Origin: Bin76 sp963665765
GTDB taxonomy: Bacteria > Actinomycetota > Acidimicrobiia > Spongiisociales > ZC4RG35
Assembly (NCBI GenBank): GCA_963665765.1
Contig: OY762464.1
Span: forward strand, 2,294,001 to 2,358,000
Direction: 5' to 3'
DNA: 64,000 nucleotides
The notes beneath the pieces were generated by a model that was given only the letters and a program-made list of their open reading frames with translations, made no database searches and was not told the origin of the DNA. Positions 34,822 to 43,700 of this stretch are shown here, piece by piece; the first letter of the stretch is position 1; each line of letters begins with the position of its first letter. Both the position numbers and the translations under genes were made by a program.

Positions 34822-35731
34822 TTGGCAGAAACTGGTGGTGCAGGGGAGAGTGCGCAGGGAAGTGCGGCTTGATGAGTTGACCACCTACAAGCTGGGCGGC
34901 GTCGCCCGATGGTACGCCGAAGCAGGCAGTCGCGCCGATCTTGGGGCTTTGGCGGAGGCTTGGAGAGGCGGTGACGGCGCCCGGATTCTGGTTCTGGGCA
35001 AGGGGAGCAATGTGATCGTAGCCGACCAGGGCTATCGGGGGTTGGTGATCAGGCTGGTGGGAGATTTTCTCTCCATTCGGCACCTGCCTGATCGGATCGA
35101 GGCGGGAGGAGGGGTGGGACTCCCTCGTCTGGCCCGCTCGGCGGTGGCGGAGGGCCGACTGGGATTGGAGTTTATGGTGGGGATTCCCGGAACCGTGGGC
35201 GGAGGGGTGCGCCAGAACGCCGGCTGTCACGGAAAAGAGATGGTGGACGTACTGGCCGGCGCGGAGGTGTTCGACCTTCGCTCGGGCCGGTCGCAGGTGG
35301 TGCCGGCCGAGAAGCTGCGCTTGGGATACCGGAATTCGGATGTTCAGAACTTCCAGGTGATCACCGCCGCGTGGTTCGGGTTTGACTCGGGAGAACCCGC
35401 CCTCGGTTCGGAACGGATGCGGGAGATCACCCGGTGGCGGCGGCTTCATCAGCCGGGAGGAACGCTCAATGCCGGGAGCGTGTTCAAGAATCCGCCCGGC
35501 GACGCGGCCGGGCGGATCATAGACCACTTGGGTCTCAAGGGGATGCGGGTGGGGGGAGTCCGGGTTTCCGAGAGGCACGCCAATTTTTTCGTGGCCGACA
35601 AGGGCGCCACCTCCGAGGATGTGCGTAGGTTGGTAGCCGAGGTGCGCCGGCGGGTTAGAGCGGCTACCGGCATCGATCTGGAGCCCGAAGTGAGATTCGT
35701 GGGTTTCTGCGCCAGGGAGGCCACGGCTTGA
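34814..35731 (+). CDS. murB: UDP-N-acetylenolpyruvoylglucosamine reductase
   Basis: FAD enzyme that completes UDP-MurNAc. 305 residues: 'TTYKLGGVARWYAEA' near 24, FAD loop 'VLGKGSNVIVAD' near 61, 'GIPGTVGGGVRQNAGCHG' near 125, and the catalytic serine in 'LNAGSVFKNP' near 220. The ATG at 34814 overlaps the murC end by 8 nt. It has the type II-like short C-terminus. Confidence 0.93.
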   Translation: MSDWQKLVVQGRVRREVRLDELTTYKLGGVARWYAEAGSRADLGALAEAWRGGDGARILVLGKGSNVIVADQGYRGLVIRLVGDFLSIRHLPDRIEAGGGVGLPRLARSAVAEGRLGLEFMVGIPGTVGGGVRQNAGCHGKEMVDVLAGAEVFDLRSGRSQVVPAEKLRLGYRNSDVQNFQVITAAWFGFDSGEPALGSERMREITRWRRLHQPGGTLNAGSVFKNPPGDAAGRIIDHLGLKGMRVGGVRVSERHANFFVADKGATSEDVRRLVAEVRRRVRAATGIDLEPEVRFVGFCAREATA

Positions 35732-36870
35732 GGAATAGAGACCCCCGGCGGGGAAAGAAGGCCAAAAAAAGGTGGTGGTCGGGCGCCTCGGGCAGCCGGC
35801 AGACTCAGAGCGACAAGAGAGCTTCGCCAGACTCCGGGAGACGGGCGCCGACCAGTGTCAGCGCCATAACTTTCGATCGGCCGCACCAATCGAAAGTCGG
35901 CTCTGCACGAGAGGAAGCAGGTCTTTCGCTGCCGGCCCCCGGCGGACGATCTGATCGGGATATGCCAAGTTCCTCCCCGACGTGGTCGGGTGGAAGAAAC
36001 GGGTCGTCGGAGTCTCTCCGGTCCCAATCCGTCTCCCGCCGCAACCGGCGGGGCAAGAGCACGGCCGCCTTCTTTCGCAAAGGTAGGAAACGAGACCCCG
36101 TTGAACCTGAGGTTGATCCCCGCATCGCAGAGCGGGCCCGAAAGGTTCGGGACAAAGAGGAGCGGAAGGCATTCAAACGGGCCATTCTGTTGTTGTTAGT
36201 GATGACCTTGGTGGGCATTGTGGTATGGCTCGCCTACTCCCCGTATCTGGCAGTGCGCCACCTGGTGATAACAGGAGTGGTCTCTTCCTCCGTGCCCAGG
36301 CAACTGCAGACCGCCGCGGTGACCGAAGGAGTACCGATGATCTCGATCGAGGAGGAGTTGCTTCGCGAGAGATTGCTGGAGGATCCGTGGGTGGTGAATG
36401 TGGAGGTGGAAAAGCGTTGGCCTCACACTATTCGGGTGATCGTGGAGGAGCGGTCTCCGGTGGCTTGGGTGCGCACCGGCGGGGGATGGCAGGCCCTGTC
36501 TTCGGACGGAGTTGCCCTCGATATTGATCCGGAGATGGCCATGCCCCTGGTCACCGGACTGGGGGGCACCGTGCTGGATCTCCCCCACCCATCGTTGGAA
36601 CCTTCTCTGCGTTTTCTTGAACACCTGCGAGCCGATCTGCACCTGGGAACGGTGGTGGAGATCCATGGCGCGCAGGTAACCGCCAACGTGGCCAGGCGGG
36701 TGGTCAGGCTGGGGCGGGCCGGCGATATCGAGGAAAAAGCCCAGGTGCTGGGAGTGCTGATCGATGATTACACGGATCCCGGTACGGTCATAAACCTGTT
36801 CTCGGCGCAGAGACCCGCCGTTTATCGAGGTATCGATCCCGTTCCCACGGGTGTCTCACCTTCTAGTTGA
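35728..36870 (+). CDS. ftsQ: Cell division protein FtsQ with a long basic N-terminus
   Basis: Bitopic divisome protein of 380 residues. The first 150 or so residues are low-complexity, rich in Arg, Ser, Pro and Gly, and should be cytosolic. One membrane helix at about 150-172 ('AILLLLVMTLVGIVVWLAY') is followed by a POTRA domain ('VRHLVITGVVSSSVPRQL') and the FtsQ domain ('WVVNVEVEKRWPHTIRVIVEERSPVAW'). TTG at 35728 overlaps the murB stop (TTGA); internal starts could shorten the tail. Confidence 0.88.
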   Translation: MRNRDPRRGKKAKKRWWSGASGSRQTQSDKRASPDSGRRAPTSVSAITFDRPHQSKVGSAREEAGLSLPAPGGRSDRDMPSSSPTWSGGRNGSSESLRSQSVSRRNRRGKSTAAFFRKGRKRDPVEPEVDPRIAERARKVRDKEERKAFKRAILLLLVMTLVGIVVWLAYSPYLAVRHLVITGVVSSSVPRQLQTAAVTEGVPMISIEEELLRERLLEDPWVVNVEVEKRWPHTIRVIVEERSPVAWVRTGGGWQALSSDGVALDIDPEMAMPLVTGLGGTVLDLPHPSLEPSLRFLEHLRADLHLGTVVEIHGAQVTANVARRVVRLGRAGDIEEKAQVLGVLIDDYTDPGTVINLFSAQRPAVYRGIDPVPTGVSPSS

Positions 36871-36924
36871 GCATTATATTCTCAATTTGACATTTCTTTT
36901 TGGCCCTATCAACCTTCTGGTTGA
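36855..36924 (+). repeat. Two copies of a small palindromic motif between ftsQ and ftsZ
   Basis: CTCACCTTCTAGTTGAG (36855-36871, over the ftsQ stop) and TCAACCTTCTGGTTGA (36909-36924, TCAACC-ttct-GGTTGA) share ACCTTCT-r-GTTGA. They flank an AT-rich stretch containing TTGACA at 36887-36892. They could be a paired operator controlling an internal ftsZ promoter; I find no good -10 at the proper distance. Confidence 0.45.
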
Positions 36925-36956
36925 ACCTCAACCGATCCTTCCGAAGGGACAATCCG

Positions 36957-38030
36957 ATGCAGGACATTATATGGGAGCCGGCTAGCGCCTACGTGGCGGT
37001 GTTGAAAGTTATCGGGGTGGGCGGCGCCGGGGTCAACGCGATCAATCGAATGATCGAATCAGGTTTGCAGGGAGTGGAATTCGTGGTTCTGAATACGGAT
37101 GCACAGTCTCTTATGGCGTCCGACGCCATGGTCAAGCTTGAGATCGGAGGAGATTTGACCAGGGGCCTGGGGGCGGGAGCGGACCCGGAAGTGGGTCGCA
37201 AGGCGGCCGATGCCCATCGTGACGAGATTGAGGAGATCCTGCGGGGCGCCGACATGGTGTTCGTCACCTGCGGAGAAGGAGGCGGCACCGGCACCGGAGC
37301 GGCGCCCGTGGTGGCGGAGGTGGCCCGCAATCTGGGGGCATTGACCGTCGGAATTGTGACCCGGCCGTTCGGATTCGAAGGTCGGGTGAGGTCGACCATG
37401 GCGGAGAAGGGAATCGCCGAACTGCGCGAGCAGGTGGATACCCTGGTGGTGGTCCCCAACGACCGGTTGCTGGAGGTGGCCGACCCGTCGGCGCCCATCA
37501 ACGAAACGTTCCGACTGGCCGACGAAGTGCTGATGGATGGGGTGTCCGGCATCACCAACCTGATCAACACCACCGGGCTGATCAATGTGGATTTCGCGGA
37601 TGTCAAGACCGTCATGGCCGACGGTGGTTCGGCAGTGCTGGGAGTGGGGAGAGCCCGCGGGGAGGATCGCGCCCTGCAGGCCGCCAAGCGGGCGATCTCC
37701 AGTCCGTTGCTGGAGATCAGCATGGACGGGGCGGCGGGGATACTGCTATCGGTGGCGGGTTCCCGCGAGATGACTCTCCACGAGGCGAATATTGCGGCGG
37801 AAACCATCACCGAACTGGCCTCCGACGAGGCCAACATCATCTTTGGCGCGATCGTCAACGATGCTTTGGGCGAAGAGATACAGGTTACGGTGATCGCCGC
37901 GGGGTTTGACAACCAGAAAGCCAACCGCCCCGGGCAGAGCGCCGCCATCCCCAGGTCTACGGGGGCGAGGTCGGCTTCTCGTGGTCCGGGGATCGTTTTC
38001 GATATTCCCACCGTTGCTTCCAAGCGGTGA
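36957..38030 (+). CDS. ftsZ: Cell division GTPase FtsZ
   Basis: Tubulin homologue that forms the Z-ring. 357 residues: 'VIGVGGAGVNAINRMI' near 14, 'LNTDAQSL', the tubulin signature 'GEGGGTGTGAAPVVA' near 104, the T7 catalytic loop 'GLINVDFADVKTVM' and a short linker. The C-terminal tail is short and ends 'GIVFDIPTVASKR'; the 'DIP' fits the conserved peptide that binds SepF and other partners. ATG at 36957 has GAAGGGA about 8 nt upstream; a TTG at 36900 would add 19 residues. Confidence 0.95.
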   Translation: MQDIIWEPASAYVAVLKVIGVGGAGVNAINRMIESGLQGVEFVVLNTDAQSLMASDAMVKLEIGGDLTRGLGAGADPEVGRKAADAHRDEIEEILRGADMVFVTCGEGGGTGTGAAPVVAEVARNLGALTVGIVTRPFGFEGRVRSTMAEKGIAELREQVDTLVVVPNDRLLEVADPSAPINETFRLADEVLMDGVSGITNLINTTGLINVDFADVKTVMADGGSAVLGVGRARGEDRALQAAKRAISSPLLEISMDGAAGILLSVAGSREMTLHEANIAAETITELASDEANIIFGAIVNDALGEEIQVTVIAAGFDNQKANRPGQSAAIPRSTGARSASRGPGIVFDIPTVASKR

Positions 38031-38653
38031 TCCGACCCATTCCGTGGCCCGGGGCCGCTTTCACGCGGGCGGTTGACGGAGACCAGCGAAACAGGGCGAA
38101 CCGAGCAGCGGCCTCCGCGGTGCTGGGCATTTCCGGGGATTGGGCCAGGGTCAAACAAGTGCACAGCAACCGGGTGGTGGAGGTGACCGCGTCCGGTCTG
38201 GCCGCGGAAAAGGCCGACGGCCTGTTCACCAAGGTGCCCGGTCTGCCCGTGTCGGTGTTGACCGCCGACTGCCTGGCGGTGGTGATCGGAGGCGCCGGAG
38301 GAGTGGGGGCCGCTCATGCCGGGTGGAAAGGCATGGCGGCGGGAGTGGTGGCGAACTTGGGAAAAAGAATGCGATCAGCGGGCATCCACCTCGCCTGGGC
38401 GGCAGTGGGGCCTTTTATCGGACCATGCTGTTTTGAGGTGGGACCCGAGGTGGCGGTTCGGTTCCCCAAGCAGGTCACCCGGTCCCGGCGAGGAGAGATA
38501 GCGGTCGACTTGGGGAGGGCGGCTGCCGAGCAACTCGATGATCTGCCTATTTGGTGGTCGGAGAGATGCACTCTTCACCAATCGGGGTGTTTTTCGCATC
38601 GCGGCGGGGGGACGCCCCGGAGAATGGCGGCGATCGGCTGGTTTACCTCATGA
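38027..38653 (+). CDS. pgeF: Laccase-domain protein PgeF/YfiH
   Basis: Polyphenol-oxidase-fold protein of 208 residues, implicated in peptidoglycan quality control (removal of L-Ser mis-incorporated in UDP-MurNAc) and in nucleoside cleavage. The metal-binding residues are visible in 'QVHSNRVV', 'VLTADCLAVVI', 'GAAHAGWKG' and 'GPFIGPCCFEVG'. GTG start overlaps the ftsZ stop (GTGA). It is commonly found between ftsZ and yggS. Confidence 0.9.
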   Translation: MIRPIPWPGAAFTRAVDGDQRNRANRAAASAVLGISGDWARVKQVHSNRVVEVTASGLAAEKADGLFTKVPGLPVSVLTADCLAVVIGGAGGVGAAHAGWKGMAAGVVANLGKRMRSAGIHLAWAAVGPFIGPCCFEVGPEVAVRFPKQVTRSRRGEIAVDLGRAAAEQLDDLPIWWSERCTLHQSGCFSHRGGGTPRRMAAIGWFTS

Positions 38654-39303
38654 GCTACCAGATGGTCTTGGAGAAAGTGGCGGAGGCGGCTACCAGAGTG
38701 GGGCGACAGCCCGAAGAGGTGGCATTGGTGGTGATCACCAAAGGCCGCAACGTGGCCCTGATCAGAGAACTGTACGATCAGGGTGTGCGTGACTTCGGAG
38801 AGAATCGGGCTCAGGAATTGGTTCGGAAGGCAAGCGAACTCCCCGAGGACATACGGTGGCACTTTGTGGGATCCCTTCAGACCAACAAGGTGAGGATGGT
38901 ACGACCGGTGGCGCATCTTCTGCATTCCATGGACCGGGTGAAGCTGGCCAGACTCTGGAGCAGAGGCGCCGTCCGACAGGTGCCGGCCCTGGCTCAGGTC
39001 AATATCGGGTGGGAGTCCCAGAAACACGGGGTGGCGCCTGATCAGGTGGAGGAGATGGTCAAAAAGATCCGACAGGAGGGAGTGGAGTTGCGGGGCCTGA
39101 TGGCCATGGCGCCCCATGGCCGGGATCCCGAGCTGGCCCGCCCCTTCTTCCGGCGTCTGCGCGGGCTGTCGGAAGTGCTCCGGGATCGTTACCCCGTCAT
39201 GAGGGAACTATCCATGGGAATGACCGAGGATTACCAAATAGCGGTCGAGGAGGGGGCTACCATGGTTCGCGTCGGCCGAGCAGTTTTTGGTAAAGGATCA
39301 TGA
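38650..39303 (+). CDS. PLP homeostasis protein YggS/PROSC family
   Basis: A 217-residue alanine-racemase-fold PLP-binding protein. The PLP lysine is in 'LVVITKGRN' near residue 31, followed by 'FGENRAQEL', 'HFVGSLQTNKVRM' and 'ELSMGMTEDYQIAVEEGATMVRVGRAVFG'. It is involved in PLP and amino-acid homeostasis rather than catalysis. The ATG overlaps the pgeF stop, and sepF starts on its stop (ATGA). Confidence 0.92.
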   Translation: MSYQMVLEKVAEAATRVGRQPEEVALVVITKGRNVALIRELYDQGVRDFGENRAQELVRKASELPEDIRWHFVGSLQTNKVRMVRPVAHLLHSMDRVKLARLWSRGAVRQVPALAQVNIGWESQKHGVAPDQVEEMVKKIRQEGVELRGLMAMAPHGRDPELARPFFRRLRGLSEVLRDRYPVMRELSMGMTEDYQIAVEEGATMVRVGRAVFGKGS

Positions 39304-39809
39304 GCAACAACATTATGGGAAGAGTCTGGGATTTCTTGGGCCTGGTGGAGGATGAAGATGCTTGGACACCTCCTCCCCCCTCGACCGCCAGCGAGATTAG
39401 CAACCCTTCTTCGGGCAATGTGCGTCTGATTTCCAGCCGACCTGCCGAGCCACATCCCGTTCCGCCCATATTGCGGGATAGCCCCGGTCTCTCACGGGAT
39501 CGTCGGGGGACTTCGACGCTGGAGGTGGAGACCGAGGTTCTGCAGATTGACGGTTTTCAGGATTGTTCACACCTAACGTCTTGGTACAAGGCGGGTGTTC
39601 CGGTGATTATGGACTTGCGGTTTCTCTCAGCTGCTGTGGCGCAGGGGGTGGTCTATTACGCCACCGGGCTGACCAGCTACAACCAGGGTGAGGTTTCTCA
39701 GGTGGGAGAGGGTTTGGTGTTGGTCACGCCCCCGGGCGCCCGGGTTTCCCCCAACGAAAAGATTCGTCTGTCCAAGATAGGGATGTGGCCATCCGCCACG
39801 GACCTCTGA
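39300..39809 (+). CDS. sepF: Cell division protein SepF
   Basis: Membrane anchor for FtsZ in bacteria that lack FtsA. 169 residues: an N-terminal amphipathic start ('MSNNIMGRVWDFLGL'), a linker rich in Pro and Ser, and the SepF beta-sandwich near 85-165 ('PVIMDLRFLSAAVAQGVVYYATGL', 'VGEGLVLVTPPGARV'). No ftsA is seen in the window, so SepF is the probable Z-ring tether. Confidence 0.9.
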   Translation: MSNNIMGRVWDFLGLVEDEDAWTPPPPSTASEISNPSSGNVRLISSRPAEPHPVPPILRDSPGLSRDRRGTSTLEVETEVLQIDGFQDCSHLTSWYKAGVPVIMDLRFLSAAVAQGVVYYATGLTSYNQGEVSQVGEGLVLVTPPGARVSPNEKIRLSKIGMWPSATDL

Positions 39810-39842
39810 TTAGGCGAGATTGAGCAGAATCGTTTTCTGGAT

Positions 39843-40100
39843 ATGATGGCCGGTCTGCTCTGTTGGTTGCTTGATCTCACCACTTGGGGGATTCTGATCT
39901 GGGTGGTGCTCAGTTGGATTCCCACCACCGAAGGTCATCCGTTGCGTTCAGTCAAGAATCTGTTGGACCGGGTCCTGCATCCGTTGCTGAGGCCGATCCG
40001 CAATTTCATCCCGCCGGTGCGAGTGGGAGGGGCAGGTGTTGACCTGTCGCCTCTGGTGCTGATGATGGCGGTCTTGCTGTTGCAACGGATCATCTGTTGA
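39843..40100 (+). CDS. YggT family membrane protein
   Basis: 85 residues with two membrane helices separated by the YggT loop 'HPLLRPIRNFIPPVRVGGAGVDLSPLVLM', a clear family match. YggT-like proteins sit between sepF and divIVA in many Gram-positive genomes; their role is poorly defined. Two adjacent ATGs (39843, 39846) are possible starts. Confidence 0.88.
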   Translation: MMAGLLCWLLDLTTWGILIWVVLSWIPTTEGHPLRSVKNLLDRVLHPLLRPIRNFIPPVRVGGAGVDLSPLVLMMAVLLLQRIIC

Positions 40101-40141
40101 GATACCCTGCTTGGTCATTGACAGCCGACGACGGTCTCCGG

Positions 40142-40169
40142 TTGCCTGTTGGCCCGATGCTTTTATAAT
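40142..40169 (+). promoter_or_regulatory. Candidate promoter for divIVA
   Basis: TTGCCT (40142-40147) and TATAAT (40164-40169) are separated by 16 nt, with about 38 nt to the divIVA ATG. The consensus -10 and the gene spacing suggest divIVA has its own promoter apart from the coupled cluster. Confidence 0.6.
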
Positions 40170-40207
40170 CATTCACAGAGCCCTTCACCTACAGATCGGT
40201 TTGGATC

Positions 40208-40741
40208 ATGCCCCTCACGCCCGATGACATCCAAGAGAAATTCTTCCGCACCGCCCTGCGCGGTTACCACTTGGAGGACGTTGACGAATTCTTGGATGAG
40301 GTGGCGCTGTCGCTGAAAGAGTATGAGGAGCTCTTGGGCGAGCGGGATCGGGTAATCGCCGAGATGAAAAGGAAGCCCCCCGCTTCTGACAGCGATCAGA
40401 CCGCCCAGCTGTTGGGGCAAGCCCGATCCGATGCCAATCGGATCATCCAGGAAGCTCGGGAGAGCGCTTCCCAGTTGGTGGCGGCGGCCCGGAACGAAGC
40501 CGCCGACCTTGCCAAATCAGGGGGGCCGCCCGCCGACATCGCACCGATGGCGTCTCCGGGGCAAAACCGGGAGTTGGACCGCAAGCGAGAGCGCGCCGCC
40601 CAGCTCATGCTGGCCGAGATTGAGCGTTACCGAATAGTGATGTCGGTGGTCAAGTCAACCGTTACCGGCCTGCCCGGCGCCATGGAGGATCATATGAAGG
40701 AATTGGACGCGGCCGCTACTCAGATCCGCGGTCTCTTGTAG
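40208..40741 (+). CDS. divIVA: DivIVA domain protein (Wag31-like)
   Basis: Membrane-curvature-sensing coiled-coil protein of 177 residues. The N-terminal DivIVA domain is 'MPLTPDDIQEKFFRTALRGY' with 'YHLEDVDEFLDEVALSL'. Coiled-coil stretches follow ('YEELLGERDRVIAEM', 'LLGQARSDANRIIQEARESAS'). In actinobacteria DivIVA directs polar or septal wall growth. It converges on ileS with a 15-nt gap. Confidence 0.9.
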   Translation: MPLTPDDIQEKFFRTALRGYHLEDVDEFLDEVALSLKEYEELLGERDRVIAEMKRKPPASDSDQTAQLLGQARSDANRIIQEARESASQLVAAARNEAADLAKSGGPPADIAPMASPGQNRELDRKRERAAQLMLAEIERYRIVMSVVKSTVTGLPGAMEDHMKELDAAATQIRGLL

Positions 40742-40756
40742 CAATCCCACTCCGGG

Positions 40757-43700
40757 TCAATCGGGTGTAGCCGGTTGACCGGCGCGAATCATGGTGATGG
40801 AGAGGGGGTGATTGCCCACCTGCAGGTTGGTGTCGCCGACGCCCCGCTCCCAGGCCGAGGCCAAAACTTCCGAGGCGATCATCTCTCCATGGACCGCCAG
40901 GGCGGCGATCACCACCGGGTGGCTTGAATCCCAGGTCATCCGGACTCGGTCGGTGACCTGCAGCTTTCGTTCCCGCCGCAGCTGCTGGAGCCGGGCGATG
41001 ATCTCCCGAGCCATGCCCTCGGTTCGCAGTTCATCGGTAAGGTTGATATCGAGGGTGACAGTGAGGTCGTCCTCGACGGCGATGGCGGATCCCTCCGGCG
41101 CCCGGCGGCGCACCACCACGTCTTCGATCGTTATGTCAGTGTCGGCCAGTGGGAGGGTCTCGCCGTCCAAGAGCCGTTGAATCTCCGGTTTGTCGAGAGC
41201 CTGTATGGCGCGCGCCGCTTCCGGGGTGCGGGGACCCAGCCGAGGGCCCAAGCGGCGGAAATCGGCCTTGGCGGACAGTTCCATCGTTGCCTTCTCGCCG
41301 CTAACCACCTGCAGTGATCGGACGTTGACTTCGTCAAGAACCAGATCTGACAGCGCTTGCAGGGATTCGGTCCGACGTCCGCCCGCCAGATTCACCGACA
41401 CGGCGCCCAGCGGCTGACGAACTCGGAGGCTGTGCTGCTTGCGCAGTCCGTGGGTAAGTCTCACCACGGTCCGAGCCAACTCCATACCCTCTTCCAACGC
41501 CCCGTCGATCAGTTCCCGTCGGGGCTCGGGGAAGTCCCGAAGATGGATGCTCGGAGCGGCTTCGAGGTCACAAGATGCCACCAGGGTCTGGTAGAGCTTC
41601 TCGGTGATGAAGGGGAGCACGGGCGCCAGCACCTCCGAAAAGGTGACCAGCACCTCGTAAAGGGTGGCGAAGGCGGCCAGCTTATCGGCTTCGTCCTCGC
41701 CGCGACTTCTCCAAAAACGCCGGCGGGATCGACGGACGTACCAATTGGTGAGATGGTCGATGAACCCGAGGGTGGGGGGAACCACCGCATAGAGGTAGTA
41801 CCCGTTCATCTGATGGCGTACCTCGGTGATGAGGCTTTGCAGCACCGAAAGGATCCATCGATCGAGGGCAGGGCGTTGGGCGGGTGGGGGAGCGTCGGCG
41901 AGGTCGCACAATCTGATCCCGTCCGCTTCGGCGTAGGTGGTGAAAAAAGAAAAGGTGTTCCACAGAGGAAGCAACACGGTGCGCACCACCTCTTTGACGC
42001 CATCTTCTGAGAAGCGGAGCGGCTCGGCTCTGAGGACCGGGGAGTTGATCAGATAGGCGCGCAGGGCGTCGGCGCCGAATTTGTCCAGAACCGCCAAGGG
42101 CTCGGGGTAGTTCTTGAGTCGCTTGGACATCTTCCGGCCGTCGGCAGCCAGGATCATCCCGTTGACAACGCAATTGGAGAAGGCCGGCTGGTCGAAAAGC
42201 GCGGCAGCCAGGATGTGAAGGGTGTAGAACCATCCCCGGGTCTGGTCCAGTCCCTCGGCGATGAAGTCGGCGGGGAAATTGTTCTCAAATCGCTCCCGAT
42301 TCTCGAAGGGGTAATGCTGCTGACCGTAGGGCATGGATCCCGACTCGAACCAGCAGTCCAGCACCTCGGGCACCCGGCGCATCACGCCGCCGCACTCCTC
42401 CCGCGAGCAGGTCCAGGTGATCAGATCCACCACGTGTTTGTGCAGATCCTCCGGGCGTTCTCCGGAAAGCTGTGCCAACTCGTCGAGGGAGCCGACGCAC
42501 AGTTGATGGCCACAGGTTCCGCATTCCCACACCGGTATGCAGGAGCCCCAGTACCGGTTCCGGCTGATCGCCCAATCCCGGGCGTCTCCCAGCCAATTCC
42601 CAAAGCGACGTTCGCCTACATAGCGGGGGACCCAGTGGATGCGGAGATTGTGCTCCACCAGCCGTTCCCGAAGATCGGAGACTCTCACGAACCAGGTGGG
42701 GATCGCCTTGTAGATCAAGGGGGTGTCGGTCCGGTAACAAAATGGGTAGGAGTGACGAATCCGTTCGCGCTTGACCAGTTTGCCGGCGGTGGCCAACAAC
42801 TCCACCAGGGTCTGGTCGGCGTCTTTGACGTTCCGTCCCGCCACCTCGGGGATCCGGTTGGTGAAGCGGCCCTCGGCGTCGATGGGATCCACCATCAGAG
42901 AGAGGCCGTTGGCCCCGAATGCATTGAAGTCGGCCTCGCCGTAGGCGGGGGCCATGTGCACCAGGCCGGTTCCCTCCTCGGAGGTGACCTCCTCGGACGG
43001 GATCACCACGAAAGCCCCCTCCGACGCCAGATCGGCGAAATGCCGGAAGGGAGGCTGATAGCGGCTCTTCACCATTTCTGCTCCCCATGCCCTTTCGACC
43101 GGAGCGGGGTGATCGTCCCATACCGAGGAGACGAGGTCGGCGCCCACCCAGTATCGGGTGTCCCGGTGGGGAATCGCCACATATTCTGAGTCCGGCGCCA
43201 CTGCCACTGCCAGGTTGCCCGGCAGTGTCCACGGGGTGGTGGTCCAGATCAGCAGGTGGTCGCCGGCCCGCACCGGACCTCTCCCTTCTATAACCTTTAA
43301 CTTAACGGTTATAGAAGGGTCCTCCACCTCTCGATACCCGCCCAGGTTCATCTCGAAGTTGGAAAGCGGCGTGGAGCATGCCCACGAGTAGGGCAGCACC
43401 TTGAAGTCCCGGTACACCAAGCCCCGGTCCCACAGTTGTTTGAACACCCACCAGACACTCTCCATAAACCCCGGGTCCATCGTCTTGTAATCGTTTCGAA
43501 AATCCACCCACCGTCCGATCCTTTCGGTCACCTCTTCCCACTCCTCGGTGGTGCGCTCCACCATGGCGCGGCAGGCTTCATTGAATCTGTCCACGCCCAG
43601 TTCGGCTATCTCTTGGGGCCCGCTGATCCCCAACTGTGCCTGCACCTCCATCTCCACGGGCAGGCCATGGGTGTCCCAACCGAAGCGCCGTTCGATCCGG

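Noticed and set aside
36887..36915. Full sigma-70 promoter using TTGACA before ftsZ
   Set aside because: No TANNNT hexamer lies 16-18 nt downstream of TTGACA, so only the -35-like hexamer is noted.
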